Shown: positions 1-8,317 of the stretch, piece by piece
Layout of the letters: every line of letters starts with the position of its first letter
How positions within the stretch are numbered: position 1 is the first letter of the stretch
Assembly (NCBI RefSeq): GCF_036421855.1
Contig: NZ_JAZGOK010000002.1
Strand: one strand, 5' to 3'
DNA: 64,000 nucleotides
From: Georgenia_B sunbinii
GTDB taxonomy: Bacteria > Actinomycetota > Actinomycetes > Actinomycetales > Actinomycetaceae
Translations under genes and position numbers: made by a program
The notes under the pieces: model-generated
What the model was told of the DNA's origin: nothing
The model's input: only the letters and a program-made list of their open reading frames with translations
The model's database searches: none

Positions 1-2261
1 GTCCGCTGCGCGATCCGGCGCAGCAGCGCCTCGTGCTCGGCGTCGAGGGTGTTCCAACGGTTGGCCCAACGGGCGTGGTCCTCGCGCTCGCTGCAGCCGT
101 GACAGGGGTGTGACCGCAGCTCGTTGCGCAGCGCGTCGACGTCCTCGACGACGTGCGGCTGGGCGGTGGTCGGCCGCTCCGGGCGGGCTCCGGCGCCACG
201 GACCGCATTGCGCAGCGACGCGGCCAGGTCGGCCCGCTGGCGGGCGTCGCGCAGGTTGAGCTGACGTGGGATCCGCATCTGGGCGACCCGCGCGGCGCCG
301 TGCGGCAGCTCGGTGAGGGTGAGCGTGCGCAGCTTCGGCTCCGGGGTGAGGACCTGGAGGCGTGGGCTGTCCAGCCGGTGCGCGTCGACCTCGAGCACGA
401 CGGCCCACAGCGTGCGGCGTCCCCTGCGGTACTCCAGGACGTCGCCGGGCGATGCGGCGCCGATCGACGACGCCGCCGCTCGCCGGGTCGCGTGGGACCG
501 CTCCCGCGACAGGTCCTTCTCCGCCTCGGACAGCCGGCGCCGCAGCCGCGCGTACTCGGTGAAGTCGCCCAGGTGGCAGGACATCGCCTCGGCGTAGCCC
601 GCCAGCGCCTCCTCGTTCCGGCGGGCCTGACGTGCCAGCCCGACGACGCCGCGGTCGGCCTGGAACTGGGCGAAGGACCGCTCGAGCGTCTCGCGGGCCT
701 GTGCGAACGGGGTGGCGGCGAGCAGGTTGACCGCCATGTTGTACGTCGGCTGGAACCGTGACCGCAACGGGTAGGTGCGGCGCGACGCGAGGCCGGCGAG
801 GGCGCCGGGGTCGACGTCGTCGCGGTAGAGCACGACGGCGTGGCCCTCGACATCGATCCCGCGCCGGCCCGCCCGGCCGGTGAGCTGGGTGTACTCCCCC
901 GGGGTGAGCGGGGCGTGGGAGGTGCCGTTCCACTTGTCGAGCTGCTCGAGGACGACCGACCGGGCCGGCATGTTGATGCCCAGTGCGAGCGTCTCGGTGG
1001 CGTAGACGACCTTGACGAGCCCGGCGGCGAACAGCACCTCGACGGTCTCCTTGAACACCGGCAGCATCCCGGCGTGGTGCGACGCGATGCCCCGCTGCAG
1101 CGCGTGTGACCAGGCGTGGTAGCCGACCACCGCGAGATCCTCCGGCGGCAGCGACGCGCAGCGCTCCTCGATGACCGAGGCGATCGCCCGTGACTCGGCC
1201 TGGTCGGTCAGCCGCAGACCGGAGCGCACCGTCTGCTCGACGGCGGCCTCGCAGCCGGCCCGGGAGAAGATGAACACGATGGCGGGCAGCAGCCCGGCCT
1301 GATCGAGGTGCTCGACGACCACCGGCCGGGAGGGCGGTCGTACCGCGGCGCCGACCCGGTGCGGCGGTCGCCCGCCGCGGCCGCGAGGCGCGTCGCGCCG
1401 CCGACCGACGGCGGACGGCGCGGAACCGGTGCGCTGCGCGCGACGGATCGACTCGAGCAGGTCCGGGTTGATCGGCGGGTTGCTGCCAGGGGCGGTGGGG
1501 TCCACGCGTGCGCTGTACAGGTCGAGCAGCCGGTTGCGGACCATGACGTGCTGCCACAGCGGCACCGGCCGGTGCTCCGAGACGATGACGGCGGTATCGC
1601 CGCGCACCATGGTCAGCCAGTCGCCGAACTCCTCGGCGTTGGAGACCGTCGCGGACAGCGACACGAGCCGGACGTCCTCCGCGAGGTGGAGGATGACCTC
1701 CTCCCACACCGGACCGCGGAACCGGTCGGCGAGGTAGTGGACCTCGTCCATGACGACGTAGCCGAGATCGTCGAGCGTCGGCGAGCCGGCATAGAGCATG
1801 TTGCGCAGCACCTCGGTGGTCATGACCACGACCGGTGCCTCGCCGTTGACCGTGGTGTCGCCGGTGAGCAGGCCGACCGAGCCCTCGCCGTGGACGGCGA
1901 CGAGGTCGAGGTACTTCTGGTTGCTCAGCGCCTTGATCGGCGTGGTGTAGAAGGTCTTGCGGTCGCGGCGCAGCCCGAGGTGGACGGCGAACTCCCCGAC
2001 CACGGTCTTGCCGGCGCCGGTGGGGGCCGCCACGAGCACGCTGCGGCCCTCCTCGAGCTCGGCGCAGGCACGCTGCTGGAAGTCGTCGAGCGCGAAGCCG
2101 AGCCCTGCGGTGAAGGCGGCCAGCTCGGTGCGCTGCGCCGCGGCACGGCGCCGGTAGTCGGCGTAGCGCTCCGCCGGGCTGGGCTCGGCGTCGTGCGCCG
2201 GGGCGGCGGGACCGGCCGCCGGGGCGTCGGTGGGGCGGTGACGGCGTCGGCGGGGGCTCAC
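1..2261 (-). CDS. helY: SKI2/Mtr4-type DEAD/DEAH-box helicase, C-terminus beyond the window
   Basis: A superfamily 2 ATP-dependent helicase of the HelY/Mtr4 group, probably acting on RNA or structured nucleic acids in the cytoplasm. 753 residues are visible from a GTG start; the family is usually about 900-950 residues, so the C-terminus lies left of base 1. Walker A (APTGAGKT, about residues 79-86), a DEVH box (about 170), an SAT motif and the QLTGRAGRRG motif VI are intact, so it should be an active ATPase. The first 30 residues are Arg/Pro/Ala-rich and probably disordered. It is the last visible gene of the pafBC-tatAC cluster, 9 bases after the lipid kinase gene, an order common in Actinobacteria. 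Confidence 0.93.
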   Translation of the reverse strand, partial: MSPRRRRHRPTDAPAAGPAAPAHDAEPSPAERYADYRRRAAAQRTELAAFTAGLGFALDDFQQRACAELEEGRSVLVAAPTGAGKTVVGEFAVHLGLRRDRKTFYTTPIKALSNQKYLDLVAVHGEGSVGLLTGDTTVNGEAPVVVMTTEVLRNMLYAGSPTLDDLGYVVMDEVHYLADRFRGPVWEEVILHLAEDVRLVSLSATVSNAEEFGDWLTMVRGDTAVIVSEHRPVPLWQHVMVRNRLLDLYSARVDPTAPGSNPPINPDLLESIRRAQRTGSAPSAVGRRRDAPRGRGGRPPHRVGAAVRPPSRPVVVEHLDQAGLLPAIVFIFSRAGCEAAVEQTVRSGLRLTDQAESRAIASVIEERCASLPPEDLAVVGYHAWSHALQRGIASHHAGMLPVFKETVEVLFAAGLVKVVYATETLALGINMPARSVVLEQLDKWNGTSHAPLTPGEYTQLTGRAGRRGIDVEGHAVVLYRDDVDPGALAGLASRRTYPLRSRFQPTYNMAVNLLAATPFAQARETLERSFAQFQADRGVVGLARQARRNEEALAGYAEAMSCHLGDFTEYARLRRRLSEAEKDLSRERSHATRRAAASSIGAASPGDVLEYRRGRRTLWAVVLEVDAHRLDSPRLQVLTPEPKLRTLTLTELPHGAARVAQMRIPRQLNLRDARQRADLAASLRNAVRGAGARPERPTTAQPHVVEDVDALRNELRSHPCHGCSEREDHARWANRWNTLDAEHEALLRRIAQR

Positions 2262-2270
2262 CTGACGAGC

Positions 2271-3191
2271 CTAGGCCAGCACGCGCAGGGCGGCCGGGTG
2301 GACGTCGCACTGCAGCGGCAGCGCGGTGACCCGCTCGCCGTCGGCGATCGCTACCGGCGGGTTCGCGCCACGGCTCGTCAGCGCCTCGAGCCGGACGCTT
2401 CGGACCTGCTGGATGCTCACCGCCGGGTGTGCCACGTGCTGCCCGGAGTAGATCTTCGGGAACACCCGCAGCAACGTCGAGCGGCTGATGCCGTCGGCGA
2501 CGACGAGGTCAAGGAGGCCGTCGTCGGGCCTGGCGTCGGGCGCGATCCGCATGCCACCGCCGAACATCGAGGTGTTGGCGACCGTCACCAGCGTGGCGGA
2601 CTGCTCCCAGGTGCGGCCGTCGGCGGTGATGCGGTAGCCGTAGGGCGTGAAGGCGAACAGCTCGGCGAGTACCGCGCGCACGTACCTGCCCCCGCCCGGG
2701 GGCCAGTTGAGCCGGGTGGCGTGGTCGGCGACCGCGGCGTCGATGCCGGTGCACAGTGCGCTGACGTACCACCGGTGGGGCGCCTGGCCGGGCGTGCTCA
2801 CCGCCACCGCGTCGATCGGCTGGGACCGGCCCACTCGCAGCGACTCCCCGATGACGGCGAGCGAGGCCGCGACGTCGTGCGTCGGTAGGTCGAGCGCCGC
2901 GGCGACGTCGTTGCCTGAGCCGACGGCGACGATCCCCATCGGCACCCCGGTCCCGGCAAGCACGTTGGCACCCAGGTGCACCATGCCGTCACCGCCGACG
3001 ACGACGACGGCGTCCAGCCCGGCGGCGAGGCCCGCCCGCGACCGGGCCAGCGCCTCGTCGTAGCCGCCGCCGGAGAGATCGACGACGTCGCGGCCGGCAG
3101 CGGCCAGGCCGCGGCGGACGTCACCGATGAGCCGCTGCGCCCGGCCGTGCCCCGCGGTGGGGTTGCCGACGACGCCGACCCGCTGGGTCAC
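2271..3191 (-). CDS. Diacylglycerol/lipid kinase family protein
   Basis: Member of the DAGK catalytic-domain family (DgkB/YegS-like), which phosphorylates diacylglycerol or related lipids with ATP at the inner face of the membrane. The N-terminal half carries the nucleotide-binding GGDGM loop (66-70) and the GSGND motif (91-95); the C-terminal half is the usual beta-sandwich. At 306 residues it has the normal length. The GTG start overlaps the tatC stop as GTGA, so translation is probably coupled to tatC. The substrate cannot be read from sequence; mycobacterial relatives act on phosphatidylinositol mannoside precursors or diacylglycerol. Confidence 0.88.
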   Translation of the reverse strand: MTQRVGVVGNPTAGHGRAQRLIGDVRRGLAAAGRDVVDLSGGGYDEALARSRAGLAAGLDAVVVVGGDGMVHLGANVLAGTGVPMGIVAVGSGNDVAAALDLPTHDVAASLAVIGESLRVGRSQPIDAVAVSTPGQAPHRWYVSALCTGIDAAVADHATRLNWPPGGGRYVRAVLAELFAFTPYGYRITADGRTWEQSATLVTVANTSMFGGGMRIAPDARPDDGLLDLVVADGISRSTLLRVFPKIYSGQHVAHPAVSIQQVRSVRLEALTSRGANPPVAIADGERVTALPLQCDVHPAALRVLA

Positions 3192-4045
3192 GTGGTGGGG
3201 TCCGGCGGTGACTCACCGAGCAGCTCGGCCTCGTGCGCGGCACGCTTGGCGTCGACGCGCTTGTCGCGCCGGATGGCGATCGCCACCGCGCCGAAGTACA
3301 GCGCGCACATCGGCACCGCCAGCGCGATCATCGTCCACGGGTCCGGCGTGGGGCTGGCGAAGCCGGCGAAGATGAACACGATGAGGACGGCCCACCGCCA
3401 GCCGGCGAGCATCGACCGGCCGCGCACCAGCCCCATCGAGTTGATCATCACCATGACGAGCGGCATGAGGAAGGCGAGGGCGAACGCCATGATCACCCGC
3501 ATGACGAACCGGAGGTAGTCCACCGCCGGCATGTAGTTCAGCGCACCCTCGGGGGTGAACTGGTTGAGCAGCCGGATCGCGTTGGGCAGCACCAGCCAGG
3601 CCAGCGTGCCGCCGAGGAGGAACAACGGCACGCCCGCGAGGGCGAACAGGAAGCTCTTGCGGCGCTCCGGCTTGGTCAGGCCAGGTGAGATGAAGTTCCA
3701 CAGCTGGTAGATCCACCACGGGCTGGCGATGAACACCGCGAGCCAGAGGGACACCTTGATCTTCATGTCGAAGGCGGCGGCCGGCGAGGTGAAGGTCAGC
3801 GCGGCGTCGAGCCCGGAGTCGCCGAGCGCGGTCACCGGCGCCTGGATGGCGTCGAACACCGGCAAGTAGATGAACCAGGCACCGATCGCGGCGACACCGA
3901 TGCCGAGCACCGCGAGGAGGATGCGCTTGCGCAGCTCCCGCAGGTGGTCGATGAGCCGCATCCGGCCCTCGGGGTCGCTCTTGCGCCGGAACTTCCTCAC
4001 CCGCGGCTTCTCAGTGCTGCGCGCCGGCTCAGTTGCTGCTGCCAC
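3188..4045 (-). CDS. tatC: Sec-independent (Tat) protein translocase subunit TatC
   Basis: The polytopic Tat subunit that recognises twin-arginine signal peptides. Six hydrophobic segments follow the conserved cytoplasmic N-terminal MRLIDHLRELRKR segment; FxxSPGLTKPER and the late PTPDPWTM segment are typical TatC landmarks. The start is uncertain. An upstream ATG at 4096 would overlap tatA by 68 bases. A GTG at 4045 (used here, 17-base overlap) and a GTG at 4000 preceded by GAGAAG are more plausible; all three leave the TatC core intact. It is coupled to the following lipid kinase gene by GTGA. No TatB gene is seen, as expected for a minimal or unlinked system. Confidence 0.93.
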   Translation of the reverse strand: MAAATEPARSTEKPRVRKFRRKSDPEGRMRLIDHLRELRKRILLAVLGIGVAAIGAWFIYLPVFDAIQAPVTALGDSGLDAALTFTSPAAAFDMKIKVSLWLAVFIASPWWIYQLWNFISPGLTKPERRKSFLFALAGVPLFLLGGTLAWLVLPNAIRLLNQFTPEGALNYMPAVDYLRFVMRVIMAFALAFLMPLVMVMINSMGLVRGRSMLAGWRWAVLIVFIFAGFASPTPDPWTMIALAVPMCALYFGAVAIAIRRDKRVDAKRAAHEAELLGESPPDPTT

Positions 4046-4310
4046 TGCCGCCGGCGGGAGGGGTCGTGCCGGTGCGCGGCGCCTGCTGCGTGCCATCGAC
4101 GGGCGTTGCGGAGGTGGGCGGCGGCACGTGGCCGGCGGTCGTCCCGCCCGGCGCGTAGGTGTCGTCGTCCTCGCGCAGCTCGTTGATCTCCTTCTTGAAG
4201 ATCTTCAGCGACTTCCCGACGCTGCTGGCGACATCAGGCAGCCGGCGTGCGCCGAACAGGATGACGATGACGAGCACGATGATCAAGATGTGCCAGAACT
4301 GCAGTCTCAT
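4029..4310 (-). CDS. tatA: Tat translocase pore-forming subunit TatA
   Basis: A 93-residue protein with one N-terminal membrane helix (about 5-20), the FGARRLPD hinge, then an amphipathic helix with several lysines (GKSLKIFKKE) and a Pro/Thr/Gly-rich cytoplasmic tail. This is the standard TatA plan. The ATG at 4310 begins the MRLQFWH segment just before the membrane helix; the frame is open 15 codons further upstream, but that would put charged residues ahead of the helix. It overlaps tatC, so both subunits should be made together. Together with TatC it exports folded proteins across the cytoplasmic membrane. Confidence 0.93.
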   Translation of the reverse strand: MRLQFWHILIIVLVIVILFGARRLPDVASSVGKSLKIFKKEINELREDDDTYAPGGTTAGHVPPPTSATPVDGTQQAPRTGTTPPAGGSGSSN

Positions 4311-4351
4311 GGAGGCGCCTTCGATTCGGGGACCGTACTGGGATCCTACTC

Positions 4352-4669
4352 TCAACCAAGGCCGATGTGGCTCCAGCGGGCGTGCGCATTCTCAGCACGC
4401 CGGACCCTGCGGGCGCGACGTGCGGTGATGTTGTCGCGGCGCTGCTCGCGGATCGCGTCGAGGGCAACCTCGCCGGCGAGGTAGCCCGGTGTGAAGGCCA
4501 GCGGCTCGGTGCCGCCCGCACCGGCGGCGGCGGTGAGCGGCGCGGTGAGCTGCTCGAGGTTGCGCAGCTCCGCCAGCAGGGTGCGGCCCCGGCGCCACAG
4601 GCTCACGCCGATGAGCGCGTACAGCAGGAGCGCGCCGAGCACGAGGACGAGCCACAGCCACCAGGTCAT
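4352..4669 (-). CDS. Small single-pass membrane protein of unknown function
   Basis: A 105-residue protein with one N-terminal hydrophobic helix (about residues 2-24, WWLWLVLVLGALLLYALIG) and a basic, Arg-rich C-terminal half (REQRRDNITARRARRVRRAE). No catalytic motif is visible. Its ATG overlaps the pafC stop as ATGA, so it is translationally coupled to pafC, and tatA starts 41 bases after its start-distal end. Similar small proteins between pafC and tatA occur in other Actinobacteria, but no function is known to me. Confidence 0.75.
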   Translation of the reverse strand: MTWWLWLVLVLGALLLYALIGVSLWRRGRTLLAELRNLEQLTAPLTAAAGAGGTEPLAFTPGYLAGEVALDAIREQRRDNITARRARRVRRAENAHARWSHIGLG

Positions 4670-5637
4670 AGTGACGAGGATAGGCGCTCGTAGGCGGTGA
4701 GGGCGTCGCGGGCGCGCTCGGCCACCGCACGGGACAGCTCGGCGGGGGCGATGGCGCGCACGTCCTCCCCCAGCCCCAGGACGAGGTTCATCAGCCACGC
4801 GGGGTCGGCGACCCGCAGCCGTACCCGCAGCCCGCCGTCGTCGAGGTCGGTGGTCCCCAGCACCGGGAAGCGCTCGGCCACCCAGCGCGCACGTGAGGCG
4901 ATCTCGAGGTCGACGACGAGATCGTCCTCGGTGAGGTCGGGGGTGCTGTCGGCGCCGCCGGCGTCCGGCAGGTGCGCTGCCGGGACGTCGAGGACGTCGA
5001 CGGCGAGGATCCGGTCGGTGCGGAAGTGGCGTTCGTCGGTCACCCGGTGGCACCACGCACGCAGGTACCAGGTGGCGCCGTCCCACACCAGCTCGAGCGG
5101 GTCGACGTCGCGCTCGGTGACGACGTCGGCGGCCGAGACGTACCGCAGCCGCAACCGGCGGCCGTCGGCCATCGCGGCCCGGACCGGGACGAGGGTCGCG
5201 GCCGCGTCGGGCGCCTCGACCTCGACGGCCTGCGCCCCGACGGCGGCCTGCCCGGCGGCGGCGGTGAGCTTGGCGGTGGTGCTGCGCAGCACCTCGTCGT
5301 CGATCGAGCCGTGGTCGGCCAGCGAGGTGAGCGTGCGCAGCGCCACGAGCAGCGCGAGGGCCTCCGCGGTCGCCAGCCGCAGCGGCCGGTCCATCCCCCG
5401 GGGGTTGGTGAGGGTGAGGACGTCGTTGTCGAGCTCGTCGGCGGCGAAGTCGATGAGGTCGTCGGGCAGGTAGCCCGGGGTGCCAGCCACCCACAGCAGG
5501 TTGACGTCGGAGAGCACCTGCGCCGGGCTGACCGCGAAGTGCGCGGCAACGTCCGAGACCGCCACCCCGGGGTTCTCCCCCAGGTACGTGATGAGTGCGA
5601 GCAGCCGGGTGAGCCGCTGGTCGGTCGGGTCAGCCAC
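4666..5637 (-). CDS. pafC: WYL-domain transcriptional regulator PafC
   Basis: Partner of PafB in the PafBC activator, which in mycobacteria drives most of the RecA-independent DNA-damage response. 323 residues: an N-terminal winged-helix region (about 1-80), a middle helical region, a WYL domain with the literal Trp-Tyr-Leu at 190-192, and a C-terminal WCX-like domain. The GTG start lies within the last codons of pafB (8-base overlap), consistent with obligate co-translation. Its stop overlaps the small membrane protein gene. WYL domains are thought to sense single-stranded nucleic acid. Confidence 0.9.
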   Translation of the reverse strand: MADPTDQRLTRLLALITYLGENPGVAVSDVAAHFAVSPAQVLSDVNLLWVAGTPGYLPDDLIDFAADELDNDVLTLTNPRGMDRPLRLATAEALALLVALRTLTSLADHGSIDDEVLRSTTAKLTAAAGQAAVGAQAVEVEAPDAAATLVPVRAAMADGRRLRLRYVSAADVVTERDVDPLELVWDGATWYLRAWCHRVTDERHFRTDRILAVDVLDVPAAHLPDAGGADSTPDLTEDDLVVDLEIASRARWVAERFPVLGTTDLDDGGLRVRLRVADPAWLMNLVLGLGEDVRAIAPAELSRAVAERARDALTAYERLSSSL

Positions 5638-6616
5638 GGTCGGCCTCCGGGGCGAGGGCCGCCACCGCACGCAGCCGGCGCAGCACGCCGTCGCGCAGAG
5701 ACTGCGGCTCGAGGACGAGGACGGCGTCGCCGTAGGTGGCGAGCTCGGCGGCGAGCGACTCGTCGTCGTCGGTCTCGAGGATGAGGACGTCGCGCCCGTC
5801 GGTGCGCGCCGGTGGCGGTCCCGGCCGTGCCACGGCGCGGGAGCGCAGCGCGGCGGCCCGCTCGGGCAGCACCGCCAGCACCGCCTCGACCTGACGCCCG
5901 CCGGCACCGGCGAGGATGGCGGCGGCGTCGTGCTCGGGCACGGTGAACGCTGCGGCCGGCCCGGTGGGTCGGACCCGCCCGCGGATCCGGGAGAGCCGGA
6001 ACACCCGGGGCGCGTCACGGTCGACGTCGTGGCCCACGAGGTACCAGCCGCGGTCGCGGCCGCGCAGCCGCCACGGCTGGACGTGACGGGTGGCGACCTC
6101 CCCGGTGGAGGCGGCGCGGTAGGTGAAGCGCACCGCCTGCCGGTCACCGATCGCGGTGACGAGCGGGGAGAACGCGCTCTCCGGGCCCTGCACCCGCAGC
6201 GCCAGCCCCAGGTGCGCGTCCGGCTCCGCGCTGGAGCCGAGGGCGCGCAGCTTGGTGAGCCCGCGGCGCGCCGAGCCCTGCAGGTGCGCGTCCTGCCAGA
6301 CCTCGGCGGCCAGCGACAGCACACCGATCTCGGCGGCGGTGAAGCGGACCTCGGGCATCGTGTAGCCCGCGGTGTCGAGCCGGTAGCCGACCGCGTCCTC
6401 GTGGACCGGGTCGACGTCGGTGACGATCGGCACGCCCATCTCGCGCAGCAGGTCCTTGTCCCGCTCGAACATCCGCTCGAAGGCGATCTCGGAGCCGCTG
6501 TCGGCATAGCCGTTGACCGAGGCCCGGACCTGCGCCTTGGTCAGCCGGCCCTCGGCGTGGGTGAGGGCGATGAGGAGGTCGAGCAGCCGCTCCGCCGGTT
6601 CCACTCGTGAGGCCAC
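5630..6616 (-). CDS. pafB: WYL-domain transcriptional regulator PafB
   Basis: First subunit of the PafBC DNA-damage activator. 328 residues with an N-terminal winged helix (AERLLDLLIALTHAEGRLTK, about 8-27), a WYL domain with Trp-Tyr-Leu at 191-193 (DRGWYLVGHD) and a C-terminal WCX extension. GTG start. In mycobacteria pafBC follow pafA, the Pup ligase gene. Here the upstream neighbour is a divergent DUF3866 gene and neither pup, pafA, mpa nor proteasome genes are in the window, so the regulator is uncoupled from the pupylation locus at least locally. Confidence 0.9.
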   Translation of the reverse strand: MASRVEPAERLLDLLIALTHAEGRLTKAQVRASVNGYADSGSEIAFERMFERDKDLLREMGVPIVTDVDPVHEDAVGYRLDTAGYTMPEVRFTAAEIGVLSLAAEVWQDAHLQGSARRGLTKLRALGSSAEPDAHLGLALRVQGPESAFSPLVTAIGDRQAVRFTYRAASTGEVATRHVQPWRLRGRDRGWYLVGHDVDRDAPRVFRLSRIRGRVRPTGPAAAFTVPEHDAAAILAGAGGRQVEAVLAVLPERAAALRSRAVARPGPPPARTDGRDVLILETDDDESLAAELATYGDAVLVLEPQSLRDGVLRRLRAVAALAPEADRG

Positions 6617-6675
6617 CCGTCCACCGTAGCGCGCCGCGGCACCGGCGCGGTGCCAGCGCGTCGGGTGGCGGTAGC

Positions 6676-7842
6676 GTGCTGCGGGTGATCATCTGGCGCG
6701 AGGGCATGGTGCGGTCCGTCGGCAGGACCTGGGACGGGGCACGTGAGGTCGAGGTCGAGCTGCGGGCACCCGCGGGAGACGACGACGCCCCGCCGGCGGG
6801 GCTCGTCGCCGGCGACGTCGTCCGGGCGCTCGCGTACACCGCCACCGTGGGCAGCCCCGAGCCCGGCGACCGGGTCCTCCTCAGCGCCGCCGCGCTGGCC
6901 CGTGGTCTCGGTACCGGCGGGTACGCGATGGTGGTGGCGCTGCCTGACCGGCTGCCGGGCGACCCGCCGGCAGGGCCCGGGCACGTGGTCAAGGCGCGCT
7001 ACTCCCCCGCGCAGACGATGGTGCTCGGCGTCGACGAGCAGGAGTCGCCCTGGCACGAGGTGCTGCGCGACGCCGACGACCTCGCCGGCATGCCGGTCGT
7101 CGTCGCCGACCTCCACTCCGCGCTGCCCGCCGTCGTCGCCGGGGCTCGCGCGGAGGCCGCCCGTCGTGGCGCCGCCGTCCCGACGGTGGCGTACGTGATG
7201 ACCGACGGCGGGGCGCTGCCGGCGGCGTTCTCGCGCAGCCTGGCGGCGCTGCGCGCCAGCGGCTGGGTGGCGGCCACGATCACCGCAGGCCAGTCCTACG
7301 GCGGGGACCTCGAGGCGGTCAACGTCCACACCGCCCTGCTCGCCGCGCGCCTGGTGCTCGGTGCGGACATCACCGTCGTGACCCAAGGGCCGGGCAACCT
7401 CGGCACCGGCACCCGGTGGGGGTTCTCCGGCGTGTCGGCAGGTGAGGCGGTCAATGCTGCCGGCGTGCTCGGTGGCCGACCGGTCGCGGCGCTGCGGGTG
7501 TCCGGCGCCGATCCCCGCGACCGGCACCGCGGCGTCTCCCACCACTCGCTCACCGCCTACGGGCGCGTCGCGCTCCGGCCCGCCGACGTCCCTGTCCCGA
7601 CCGGACCGTCGGGCGAGGGGCCGCTGTGGCAGCGGGTACGGGAGCAGAGCGAGACCCTTGCCGCGCCGGTCGGCATCCACCGGCTGGTCGAGGTCGATGC
7701 CGTGGTGCCGGCCGAGGCGCTGGCGGCGACGCCGGTGAGGCTCTCGACGATGGGCCGGGGCCTGGCCGAGGACCCGGCGGCGTTCCTCGCCTCGGCGGTC
7801 GCCGGGGCCCACGCTGCGGCGCTGGTGCTCGACCGCGGGTAG
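6676..7842 (+). CDS. DUF3866 family protein
   Basis: A soluble protein of about 388 residues matching the actinobacterial DUF3866 family by its length, the REGMV start and the His-rich GVSHHSLTAYG segment near residue 300. No enzyme has been assigned to the family to my knowledge. Conserved-looking glycine-rich stretches (TQGPGNLGTGTRWGFSG) suggest a nucleotide- or metabolite-binding fold, but this is inference. The start is a choice between GTG 6676 and GTG 6685; the frame is open further upstream but would run into the divergent pafB. It is divergent from pafB across about 60 bases that must hold both promoters. Confidence 0.8.
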   Translation: MLRVIIWREGMVRSVGRTWDGAREVEVELRAPAGDDDAPPAGLVAGDVVRALAYTATVGSPEPGDRVLLSAAALARGLGTGGYAMVVALPDRLPGDPPAGPGHVVKARYSPAQTMVLGVDEQESPWHEVLRDADDLAGMPVVVADLHSALPAVVAGARAEAARRGAAVPTVAYVMTDGGALPAAFSRSLAALRASGWVAATITAGQSYGGDLEAVNVHTALLAARLVLGADITVVTQGPGNLGTGTRWGFSGVSAGEAVNAAGVLGGRPVAALRVSGADPRDRHRGVSHHSLTAYGRVALRPADVPVPTGPSGEGPLWQRVREQSETLAAPVGIHRLVEVDAVVPAEALAATPVRLSTMGRGLAEDPAAFLASAVAGAHAAALVLDRG

Positions 7843-7864
7843 CGGTGCTGACCAGCGAGCCCGT

Positions 7865-8317
7865 TCAGTTCGGGTTGCGGGCCTCGTGGATGGCGACCAG
7901 CGTCGCCAGGCGGCGTGCCTCTCGCTCGGCGAGGTCGCCGTCGGCGCGCTGGATCCCCATCACCGCGATGGTGTCGCCGTCGGCGAGGTCGAGCTGTGCC
8001 CACGACCGGCCGTCCCCGTACCGCACGGTGACGACCTCGGCCCAGCCGAGGCGCCGCACGACGATGAGGTTGCGCACCGTGACGCCGGCGGTGTCCGGCA
8101 GCGCTGCGACGGTCGCCTGCCGGTAGCAGAACCAGGCGATCAGCGCCCCGATGGCCACCGTGCCCATGCTGTCCGCCAGGGACATGCCGAGGTCGCTGAC
8201 ATTCATCACGACGACGAGCGCCACCGTGCCGATCGCCGTGGCGACCAGCAGCGCCAGGCTCACCCATCGTGCCGCCCGGGGGCGGAACGGTGCGTAGAGC
8301 TCGGCGGGGGTCGTCAC
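7865..8317 (-). CDS. PH-domain membrane protein
   Basis: 150 residues with two N-terminal hydrophobic helices (about 17-37 and 52-68) followed by a bacterial PH-like domain (TVRNLIVVRRLGWAEVVTVRY). Such proteins are common single genes in Actinobacteria and are thought to be membrane-anchored; ligands are unknown. Its GTG start overlaps the hisG stop as GTGA, so it is translated with the histidine genes. That reflects operon structure and need not mean a role in histidine synthesis. Confidence 0.78.
   Translation of the reverse strand: MTTPAELYAPFRPRAARWVSLALLVATAIGTVALVVVMNVSDLGMSLADSMGTVAIGALIAWFCYRQATVAALPDTAGVTVRNLIVVRRLGWAEVVTVRYGDGRSWAQLDLADGDTIAVMGIQRADGDLAEREARRLATLVAIHEARNPN

Noticed and set aside
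1..2261. helY as a truncated pseudogene
   Set aside because: The frame is open to base 1; the missing C-terminus is due to the window edge.
3188..4096. TatC starting at ATG 4096
   Set aside because: It would overlap tatA by 68 bases and add a basic Ala/Pro tail not seen in TatC; internal GTGs fit better.
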